From Isoetes taiwanensis (lineage: Eukaryota > Streptophyta > Lycopodiopsida > Isoetales > Isoetaceae), in contig JAJEKV010000060.1 in the NCBI GenBank assembly GCA_021234155.1, positions 4,922,323-4,986,322 of the forward strand: a stretch of DNA of 64,000 bases, read 5' to 3'. Position numbers and translations under genes: made by a program. Numbering within the stretch: position 1 is the first letter of the stretch; each line of letters starts with the position of its first letter. Positions 55,240 through 64,000 of the stretch are shown here, piece by piece. The notes beneath the pieces were generated by a model. The model worked only from the letters and a program-made list of their open reading frames with translations. It had not been told where the DNA came from and searched no databases.

Positions 55240-58200
55240 GGAATTTTTACAAAATGTGGGCAGAGCCCAGCTATTTCCGCTATGGGCAGTGCCCTATTTA
55301 CAAAAACGGGCTCAGAGCCCTATCTACTAAGTCCTAAGGAGAACACCCCTGCTTTCGGGTTGGGGGAGGTGATCTGCGAGATGTGGTACCAGTTGTTCTC
55401 AGGGTCCCAGCGCAAGTGCTGAATCACCTCCATCCCGTTGGTATGGGGATCGGCATGCTCAGCCATGCCGGCACACCACCCGTCCATGGCAATGCCACGA
55501 TTGTGGCACCGCCAGAGGTCCAGACAGTCCATTTTACAAGTAATCCACTCCAGGCAGTTGGAAGGCATAGTGCATTTGTCATGCAATCCAGCAGCAGACA
55601 TACTGAGCGCCATCGGGTGTCTCGGCTTCAACCCCTGTTTCTCTTATATAGCCAACCGAGGAACTCTCTGTCGACGTGGACCAATCAGACAATTCGCCAG
55701 CGTGGTTTGCAATGCAAAGTTTGTTTCTAAATGGAGAATCTTTTCTCGCCCGCATATCTCGCCATGGTACCGCCGACACCTTCGTTTTAATGATATCCCG
55801 CCGAGTTGCCCGGCATTAAATGACATTCTTTCTTTTCACGCCCGTCGAACATTAATATGTGTCCTTTCGCCAGCTGTCACATCTGATCATTCTCTCACGT
55901 CTCATCTCCACCGTTCCTTGCTTCTCCCTTTACTGTTTGGGGACTTAGCCAAAATTTTGCCTTTCAGTTACCTCGCCGCTGTCGCCACGGCATCATCAGC
56001 GGTTCTTTGGTTAGCCCTCATCATGCCCCTTCGACTACACTTGCGGCGCCCTAAAACCTTTTCGTCTATCTGCGCCGTCTTACGTTCTCTGCTCTCGCCA
56101 AGCCACCACGGTTCATACGTTCGGCGGCTCTTAAGCCATGGCTGCACCCAAAATTACCTACCCTTCAAGCTTACGCTCCAAAGGGATGCGGCTCTTTTCG
56201 AAGTGCTGTGTCTTTCTCGGCGCCCACCTTTCGCGAGGCCCTTCTTGGTCCAAGTGGAGAAGTAGCGAATGCCACAAGCTTCTAAATTCTCGCCAAATGG
56301 AGCTCCCGCCCCAAATCGGGAACAATTGCGGCGGTTCATCGCTCACATCGTCCAGCGGCCGGAAGGATTTGCTACGATTGGTCGATGGCACCATTCCTTT
56401 GCAAAACCTTCCATATTCTCTTGGGCTGTCTCTTGGCTTTTTACGGGACATGGGCGTCACTCCTTTTGGTGCTCACGCTTATCAAGCCAACCCGGCATCG
56501 CCTCACAAATATTGCCAAGCCACATGACACTTTTGTGAAGTTTCTGTGGCGCAAATTGCTTGGGTATTCCATCAAGAACACCCATATCAATAAGCCGTTT
56601 TATAATATGGTCATCACTGCCATCCACTCCAATCTCCATGTTGATTGGCCACAGCTATTGTTCTACCGCCTTCTTCAAGAAGTAGACCGCATTCGGGCTA
56701 CCCCCTCCTCTGTCTCTGAAATTTCAGTGGATGGCCATCTTCAGGCACTCATTTGTCATTATCTTCTTGTTCTTGAGAGCCCTTCCACTTCCCATACCTC
56801 CACTCAGCGCTCTTTGCATTCACAGCGTCAAACCCAACAGGTTGTACCTTCACGCCAGACTTCCCCTGATCACGTTCACCACCAGACCACGCATGTCACT
56901 ATCTCCTCTTCCTCTACAGAAACGAGGCCCTCCAGTTCTCATCATGTCTCACAAACGTCACAAACACGGCAACAGCAGGCCCCTCTGCCTCCACATCCTC
57001 GACAGCTCCTGTACCAATTCCAGCAGGATGTTCAAGCCGCTACAATGCAGCTACAAGCATCACAGGAGGCTCTCATGAATGGTGTTCAGGCGTTCCTGGA
57101 GGCTTCCGATGCAGTTCACAAAGACCTTCAAGCTGCCACTGCACAAGTTCAAACTTTGGAGGCCCAACTGCAAGAAAAGCACGCGGCTCTATTACAGGCC
57201 CGTATAGATCTCAAGAGTGTTCAGAATCAGACAAGCCTACTTGACGATCAGAAGGCTCAGCTCCAAACCACAATTCAGGATTTTGTTGGAACAGAACAAG
57301 TCCAAAGATACCCTCCTGCGTGACAAGGAGAAAGACATTGCTAAGCTAGAAACCTTGTATTCGGAGCTTTCTCACAATTACCGCACTCAAGTTCAAGACC
57401 TCGCGGCGTGGCCTTTCGACTCACCTCCCTTGAAGCTCGGACTTCCCGCGGCCGACAAATCGGTTAACATCCATCGGACTTCGGCTTTGGGGAGGCGAGA
57501 AGCGAAGGTCCTCGATGGCCGAGAGATTGCCACGCCGTCTCAATACTCGGGGCAATCCTCTTCACATGCCGCGCTTCCTATTAAGCGGGTCCGTGATCAG
57601 TCCGTCTTTTGTTAGAAAAGGAGCATCGGATCCGTGACCTAGAACATCGGCTCCGCAAAGCGGTTCAATCTGGCTGAAGAAGCCCAACACAAGCGGGGAG
57701 GGATATATTGACATTGCTACCAACATCCCTGTGGACTTCTCTACTCCTTCCAGCTATCTTGACTATGTGGTGGCCCGACGACACCTTTTCCTTTTCAAGT
57801 GGTACGGTGCCAATGGCAATGTTCATCACCAGCCCCTCAAAGTGTGGATTTCCGCCGGATCGGGCGGATCTTTCTATAGAAGACAAGGGTTTATTTTGTG
57901 CCCTCTTAGTCTTTGATCAGCTCACTTCTGAAGATCCGGAATTGGTCATTTTCCGTGTTGTTCAGCCTATGGCTTATGTTTTTCATGACTTCTACCTGGC
58001 GGATCTCCATGATAAATTCCGGGATGAGGCCCATCGTGTTTTTCGAGGCTCAATCTTTGCTTGGTTGTTATCATCAACCAACAAATATTTCAAGGATCCT
58101 TTCGATCTCGGACTCTTGAGCGAGTACATGCGAACTTGCTCAAGACTTACCTCGTGGCGGCTGAAACATTGGACCAGGTAAACAAAAATTTGGCGCATCC

Positions 58201-59090
58201 TGACGATCTTGAGTTCGCCCAAATTTATATGCAGCACTTGGGAGGCTATAATCAACTCTGTGGCCTTCTAGAAAGCAAGACCATCCCCACGAGTTGGGTA
58301 AATCCTCCTATCTATCAATTACTCTCTACTTCAGAATGGGACCATTGGTGTCGTGCTCTTGATCAGAATCTTGTTCAAGCATTTAGGGACATGGCTCTGC
58401 AACCCACGCTGCGGGCATGCTTCCCTCTCCCTATGCTTCCTTAGGAGTACCTCCCGCCCACGGTTCCTCTCTTCATTTGGCGTCTTCCCTTTTGGGCCGA
58501 AGGTCTGGATAGCCCTGTTGGGGTCGACTCGCCTCGGATCTCCCGCGGATCTCGGGTGGGATCCGTTTTGTCGGCGCTTTCGATTGGGAGGATGGTGCCA
58601 CCTTGGACACTACTACAAATTGGCTCTATATTGCTAATGGCGTGGTTGGCAGCGCCTGGCTGATGCTATTCATGGCCTTGACACCTTCTTGCGAGAATCC
58701 GCCACCTCACCGGACCCTTGATCCCACCGTCGGGCTGGTTTACGTCTTTGCTCTCAAGTGCATCTGAGTGACTCCTTAAATCGGGCGGCGTCCCATCTTT
58801 TCTTCGCAACCCGAATGCGGCGTCGGTGCCGCCGGTCTCAGTTTGCCTACTCATGGAGTGCCGGTTTGTTTCTTTCGAAGCCCATGCGTACTGGAAGACA
58901 TGGTGCGCTCTCACTTCCTCATTGATGTTGATCACGCTCTTGGGCTCAACACTCGATGCACTTCAAACCGTCGGGGATCTCATAAGCACTTATCACAATG
59001 GTGCCGCCCTCATTCCGTGAGGATCACTTTCGGTTTCTGGTTTCCGCCCTCGGAAGCACTTCCTCCTTTCCTTGGTGAGTGTCGTTTGGT
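55240..59090 (+). pseudogene. Extra 3' coding region of the Gypsy element (coiled-coil protein, unrecognised)
   Basis: Plus-strand frames at 56385-57323, 57708-58181 and 58061-58444 form a broken long ORF between integrase and 3' LTR. The first has hydrophobic start residues (HILLGCLLAFYGTWASLLLV), a Ser/Thr/His-rich middle, then a Gln-rich coiled coil (QASQEALMNGVQAF; LQAATAQVQTLEAQLQEKHA). Later parts read NIPVDFSTPSSYLDYVVARR and VNPPIYQLLSTSEWDHWC. Downstream extra ORFs are known in Tat/Athila-type Gypsy elements. The function is unknown, and I see no proof of an envelope protein. Confidence 0.55.
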
Positions 59091-59097
59091 GGGGGAG

Positions 59098-59686
59098 TGT
59101 TAGTCCTGTGCCTCACAGTGCGGGACTATTCATGCATCTGACGGACCAAGTCAAGTCAAGGATCCACAATCGGTGGGTCGGTCATCAAAAGCCCAATGAG
59201 AAGACCAAGCGGCGGACCACTTGATCAAAGCACGGGTCTGCGCTACCAAAGGCGTCGCTTCGGACAACAAGTGACCCGTCCGCCAGCGTCGGCGTCGGTA
59301 GCGATTCCGGGCTTTTCAAGAGGCACCGCCATCACTCCCTACAAATCGGGCCTCCTTCCAGGAGTCGGCACCGAAATCAGTCAGAGTGTCTATATTGGGC
59401 CAAAGGCCATTGTACTATATATATGAGTAGAGCTAGCATATGATTTTTAGATGAGTTTTGAGTCTTGTCTCACTTCAGTTTTCTCTCGATTGCGAGAGCT
59501 CATGTATCATCATCATTGATATCAAGGAAGCTTATCATTGTTGTCTCATTATTCTTTTGTTTTCTTTTCCCTTCCTTTTGTTTTCTTGCAAATCCCGCGT
59601 GACATAGTCCCCGGATCCTCCTGTTAGATCCAAGGGTCCTCACAGAGGGCTGTCTTGCAGGAGTTCCCGAACCCAGACCCCAAACA
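59098..59686 (+). repeat. 3' LTR (589 bp), preceded by a polypurine tract
   Basis: It has the same ends as the 5' LTR. GGTGGGGGAG at 59088-59097 is the polypurine tract for plus-strand priming. The extra AAGTCAAGTC near 59150 is absent from the 5' copy. Confidence 0.92.
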
Positions 59687-60609
59687 CCTCTGCCTCGTAC
59701 CCATCTTCTTCAACATTGTCCCTGTTTGTAGGCTCTAGTTTTCTCAACTCCCACCTGCCACAATGATTAGCATTCTCACAAGCAGACCAATCAAAATTGA
59801 TGCATGCCTTACAAAAACATGAAAGAGATCTACACATTAACTTTGTTGGATCATTTGGATCTATGGATGATACGCATAATGAAGAGATTGCACCCCCCTT
59901 TCAGGGAGCACATCAAATCTTTGGGAGCGGTCAATGTCGGACACCTTCCAAAATACCCTTTCCACATCGAAATTTTCTCTTCAAGAACCTCACATGCGGT
60001 TTTACGCATTTTTTATCACTTTCCCATCCTTTTTCTTTGTTTCGACTCAAGCCATAGTTTGGCTATGGCTCCTTCTAAAATCATGTGTGCCCTTCCCATG
60101 TCACGAGCCAAAGAAATTCGGTGCATTCGATCTTATGTTGTTGATGATACCTAGTTACATAATAGAAAGCTCTTACGGACTTGAATTGGGTTGCACGGTA
60201 CCCGTCGGACCAAACTAAGTGGTATTTCATATGGCTAAAGCACCATTTTCTCTCAAAGCCAATTGAGGTGCATAGTGAATGCTTTTTTGTACAAAGTGAG
60301 TATCATGTATTTTGTCATCACGAAATAAAGAAGTGCACACATTTCCTCGTTTTACCACGTACCTTGAACATCGTGATGTGGACCAATATTTGATTTGTTC
60401 ATTGTACCAATGTTGTGCTTGAATCTCGTTGAATGGCTTCAAAGTATAATTCTCAGAAGCAACAACGATATCTGGTATCATCACGAAGACTCTTCATGGA
60501 TTCCTTGAATTGTTTGCTCTGCCAATGTGCCACAAAGTTATGATATACAAACTTTGACATATGATCAAACATGTTATCCAACATATTCTTGGAGCTGCCT
60601 TTCTTGTCA

Positions 60610-61520
60610 ATTAGCTTTTAGTCTTCGTGAAGTTCCTTTCTTGAGTGCTCATTAACGCAACCATAGACTTGCCAATCAAGCGTTTGATCAATCGCTCATT
60701 GGATTCTCTTGGACACAACTCAATTAATTGTTTCCCACAATTTCCACAATCGATTTGATACATCGTAGCTTATGCCACTCATTGCCTGGGCTTTGCTCTG
60801 TCACATACCATAGCCCTCCAAAATGTGCTAACATTATCAAATGTCATGTTCTTGGCTTGACATATCCCAAAGATGAGCTTCATTTTACAAGACACACCAC
60901 AATTGCACGAACAATTTTCATGGAGTCTTGACCTCATCAAATTAAATGCACGCTTTGTGATGGATGTGATTGCTCATGTTTCACGCAACAACATGTGTTT
61001 CTTTCCTTTAGCTTTCTAATGCAAGAAGGTTTTAAGTATTCAAATTGCCTTAGCCCAATCCGAACCTCGGATCTTGATCCACAAAATTACGGAATAATTC
61101 ACTGTAAAATTACGATTGAAATAAAATTAGTCATCTCATTACATTACATTACATTACATTACATGCAAATCTTTTTACATATTGAGACCCTAAACTCCCA
61201 CACATACATGTATATTCGACGACATGAATTTTATTTCATTTACTATGAAGTCACATAATTTCTTGACAATTAACACATCTCCACACTAATTTCTTCTTAG
61301 TTACTGCCTACATCTACAATACATCCAGAATATACATGTAAACAAATATACATGTACGTGTTGCCATGAAATAATTTGACATTTCCATGTAGAGCAAACT
61401 AGTGCAGATTGCATCTACATTACATTCAAAAAGTAAAGAAATCTGTTACAAACTTTACATCAGCATTACAAAATAAAAAACATCTTTATTCTGCAAAAAA
61501 AGATGCAATTACAGCTAAAT
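60610..61520. other. Intron-like tract of the transposase gene
   Basis: It is AT-rich and includes a CATTA pentamer run at 61138-61162. No coding is recognised between the exon ending at 61537 and the core beginning near 60540. Confidence 0.4.
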
Positions 61521-62228
61521 TACAGTCGTACCTGTGTAATGTCAACATATTGAATTGGTTGTGTCCTCTTCTTCATGACATCTCTAATTTTTGGTGAAAC
61601 CTTTGAGTTATCTAACCAAAACTGATTTACAGCAGCATTCATCTTTCTTCTAATTGGCTTTGTCACGTATCCATCCCTACAAACCCTCTGTTTCGATCTT
61701 CTTTGCCTGCTTGTAACAGTGCTTTCCGAAACTTCATCAACAGGAGGATTGAAATCTGAACCCGATGCTGACCTCGAAGTGCTTGCATGAGAGTCCAATC
61801 CTTCTTCCATAGTTTCTTCTTCAACTGGTGCTTTAAGACATCGATCCATTCTGCAGAAAGGGGATGCAACATCCTGCACAAAAAATCAGATTAATTACTG
61901 CTTGAAGGGATTTGTATTACTGCTTGAAGGAAAGGGATTTCAATTTCTTCAAGATACATTTGTTTCTTGAAATGCATTCGATTTAGGAGCATGTATAATC
62001 GATTCGGGGCAAGTTTTCCTTGAGGTAGAATCTGGAGCCATGTTTGATCGATTGAGGAAAGTTCAAAATGTGCGCCAAGATTTTGGGAGGATTTGGTATA
62101 ATCATGGAGAATATTGTACGTCAACCGCCTTTATTAATAATAGGCAACTCCATTTAAAATTCAAAATGTACATTACAAACACTTTAACCCAGTTCAAATT
62201 TCTACATCAATATACAAAAAAATTCAAT

Positions 62229-62249
62229 CACCCTTTCATGCTTCTACCC
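62229..62249 (-). repeat. Right terminal inverted repeat
   Basis: It is the reverse complement of 37297-37317. The second ACCC follows at 62250-62253, then the resumed host repeat. Confidence 0.9.
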
Positions 62250-62253
62250 ACCC

Positions 62254-62330
62254 TCGCTATCCTGGTATACGACGGAGGTTTACCCTCTCGGTCCCGTAAT
62301 TTAGCCCGTCCTCCTTTTTCTAGTGCAGTA
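62254..62330. repeat. Resumed third copy of the host tandem repeat
   Basis: TCGCTATCCTGGTATACGAC, GGTTTACCCTCTCGGTCCCG and GCCCGTCCTCCTTTTTC match the units at 36974-37296. It marks the right flank of the giant transposon. Confidence 0.8.
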
Positions 62331-62339
62331 TCAGCCCTT

Positions 62340-62870
62340 TGGTGAGGAGATGTTCCAAAACCTGTATGTTAGAGTAGAAGAAAAGAGAATGGAGAATTAC
62401 CGTAGCTCTTATCATGCATATCTTAGCATAACTTGCTTTTACAATCTGCAAAATTTAAACTGCAATACCTGGGTATTGGCGCACTATTGCCATCATATGT
62501 AATAGCTTGTTATACTGCACTTACCAATGAAGCTATATTGGTCATGAATAAGATAAGGTAGAATCACTCCCTTTTGTTGTTGAGCAACATGCTCATTGTC
62601 ACAAATCCTTTAAGTGCTGCCTGCTCAATTAAAGACTTGCAAATACATTTTGCATTACCTTAAACATTCATACCATGAGGTGGTAGATCCAGTGAAGAAA
62701 ATAGGAAAGGCCAAACCACTTTACCCTGAAGACCTCTCAAGATTTTGTGCAACAAGCAGCAGGCAGACATCAGAGAATATGATATAAACTTATCGTATGA
62801 AGATACTCCATTTTGCCAACAAGATTCGTTTTACCTTAAGTTTAAACAAGTAGTCCTAACCACAGATTCA
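62340..62870. other. No gene recognised
   Basis: AT-rich with short unsupported frames. Confidence 0.4.
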
Positions 62871-62875
62871 TCAAT

Positions 62876-63301
62876 TATCAAGAATTTTGACTATTCTATA
62901 CCTTGTGGAGTAACCAAAAATACATCGCTTTATCATGCTGAACAGCCTTCAGAAATATACTATAATTAAGCATGACAAAACCATCTTTTGCAAAAGGTAA
63001 AATCAAGAATAACACAAGTATTATCCAGCAAAAATACCAATGCTTCCCTTAATGCCTTAGTTCTCATATCAATTAAAAAAACAAGTGCCAAACCTGGTTG
63101 AGATTATCAAGAATTTTGACTATTCTATATCTTGTGGAGTAACCAAAAATGCATTGCTTTATCATGCTGAACAGACTTCAAAAATATACTATGATTAAGC
63201 ATGACAGAACCATGATCTTTTGCAAAAGGTAAAATCAAGAATAACACAAGTATTATGCAGCAAAAATACCAACGCTTCCCGTAATGCCTTAGTTCTCATA
63301 G
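62876..63301. repeat. Tandem duplication, about 195 bp, two copies
   Basis: TCAAGAATTTTGACTATTCT through GCCTTAGTTCTCATA occurs at about 62876-63070 and 63107-63301 with few differences. One copy has an extra ATG before ATCTTTTGC. No gene is seen here or in the following 700 bp. Confidence 0.8.
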
Positions 63302-64000
63302 TGCCAAACCTGGTTGAGAAGGACGTCTTTGTCCTCCAAATCATGATAATCTGCAGCAAAAAGTTCAGATTGCTACTTCCTTAGGGTCTTGATACTCATT
63401 AATAACACACATACTACCGCTACCAGCTCCATTTTTGTTTGCTCCATAGAAGAGTGCAGAATCGGCCAAGTTATCAAGCTAAATCCCTTATGTTGCTCAT
63501 TGCAAAAGCGTAGGGCAAAACAAGGTCGCACACATTGCAAAAATGTCCCCAAGATTTATCAATATGTAGGGTAGAATCCGTCAAAAGAGCCAACACAGAA
63601 TAGTTCATTTCCTAGCAGAGGATGCAAATATAAGCAAGAAGGTAAAGCTACAAAATCCTTATTCTTGTAGTACATTATATGCTAAGTAGCAAAATGCAAA
63701 CACATATAAATCTAACAATAGGTTTGTAGATCATATATGCCAAAGGGTAGGTTCTAGAACTCATTTGAAAAGCATGCTCCAAGCAAAAACACTGATCATA
63801 TAGACCTGGATGGAGCCTTTGGTTAGCAAAAACCAGTTAAAAATTTTGTTGCAGAAAATGTGCACTCGTTTGTAGGGCCATCTGACTATGTTGTTGTGCT
63901 CCAATACAACTTGCTGGCCAAGCTAAACAGATCATAGAACTTCCTCTTTGGATACAACAGATTATTGGAAGCCCCTTTGGAGATGGAGGCAGTTTTGAAG
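63302..64000. other. No gene recognised
   Basis: Short frames only, with no motif or splice-consistent coding. Confidence 0.4.

Larger units (their letters stand above)
48644..59686 (+). mobile_element. Full-length Ty3/Gypsy element nested in the transposase gene
   Basis: It has two LTRs, gag, protease, RT, RNase H and integrase in Gypsy order, plus about 3.9 kb of extra coding downstream. CCTCT flanks it on both sides (48639-48643, 59687-59691). Length is 11.0 kb. The long extra 3' region and lack of a chromodomain suggest the Tat/Athila side of plant Gypsy. Stops, frameshifts and small deletions throughout show an old, inactive copy. Confidence 0.92.
48273..62041 (-). pseudogene. Transposase-like gene of the giant transposon, split by a Gypsy insertion
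   Basis: It starts at ATG 62041 (MAPDSTSRKTCPES, donor AAT|GTATCT). The next exon is 61877-61537 (acceptor TGCAG, end ACACAG|GTACGA), basic and Ser-rich. The core has HWQSKQFKESMKSL (about 60540-60480), WSDGYRATQFKSVRAFYYV at 60213-60160, and FGS-stop-HGKG with HGKG at 60100-60089. A Cys/His-rich segment follows (CKACINFDWSACENANHCG, about 59810-59755). The reading frame then enters the Gypsy element and resumes at 48643 with VGDYFASFTSPDNY, YYLI and a frameshift. After it come GNEFYYGNKVIAGNYFELIPG and VLVHPESVIGVRF, ending at TAG 48273. The D-G, QFK and GHGKG motifs recall DDE-type transposases (Sola-like by inference). The TGA, frameshift and insertion make it dead. Confidence 0.65.
37297..62249. 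mobile_element. Giant DNA transposon (about 25 kb) with TIRs, Ulp1 protease gene and WSDG/QFKS/HGKG transposase
   Basis: Both ends carry the same 21-bp sequence in inverted orientation (37297-37317 and 62229-62249), beginning GGGTAGAAGCATGAAAGG. Each is bordered by ACCC (37293-37296, 62250-62253). The flanks join into one intact copy of the host repeat containing a single ACCC, which fixes the borders and a 4-bp target duplication. The cargo reads inward from both ends: a coiled-coil/Ulp1 gene on plus and a transposase-like gene on minus, with other coding tracts between. Nested Gypsy and retrocopy insertions account for about 11.9 kb, so the original was about 13 kb. The 4-bp duplication, G-rich terminus and D-G/QFK/HGKG motifs suggest the Sola-like group. 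That placement is inference. Confidence 0.85.

Overview
The window is nuclear DNA of a streptophyte land plant that makes flagellated sperm. The evidence is a complete, intron-rich gene for the axonemal central-apparatus protein SPAG16/PF20 (15958-25293, minus), set in repeat-dense DNA with long introns, Ty3/Gypsy elements, LINEs and tRNA-like SINEs. A fern is my first guess; a lycophyte, bryophyte or cycad/Ginkgo is possible. The species call is inference.

Layout. 0-0.6 kb: a small basic reading frame (minus) whose first nine residues, MARTKQTAR, equal Met plus the first eight residues of the histone H3 tail, with a TATA box and a telo-box upstream. 2.3-3.6 kb: remains of a PIF1-type helicase (minus). 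5.0-6.4 kb: a beta-class DNA amino-methyltransferase locus (minus) with disruptions. 7-10.2 kb: a decayed DUF7869-like, transposon-type gene (plus). 10.5-13.7 kb: a truncated Gypsy element with one LTR, gag, protease and reverse transcriptase. 13.6-15.7 kb: LINE ORF1-like scraps (minus). 16-25.3 kb: the 12-exon SPAG16 gene, whose introns hold a 5'-truncated LINE, SINEs and two complementary polypyrimidine/polypurine tracts. 25.3-37.0 kb: mostly non-coding, with SINEs, a 60-bp satellite and several short tandem duplications.

The most striking structure is 37297-62249. It is one DNA transposon of about 25 kb with identical 21-bp terminal inverted repeats and a 4-bp target duplication (ACCC), inserted into a host tandem repeat whose halves still flank it. 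At its left end, reading inward, is a gene with a coiled coil and a Ulp1/SENP (C48) cysteine protease. At its right end, reading inward, is a transposase-like gene with WSDG, QFKS and HGKG motifs. Between them lie at least three further coding tracts. Two later insertions are nested inside it: a Gypsy element of about 11 kb (48644-59686, target duplication CCTCT) that splits the transposase reading frame, and an 850-bp poly(A)-tailed retrocopy (45224-46073, 18-bp target duplication) that splits a 98-residue gene. Subtracting either insertion restores the interrupted frame at the junction. The transposase fragments also carry stops and a frameshift, so this copy is unlikely to be autonomous now.

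62.3-64 kb holds a 195-bp duplication and no gene that I can recognise. All gene models were built by hand from reading frame and GT/AG signals. No database search was possible.
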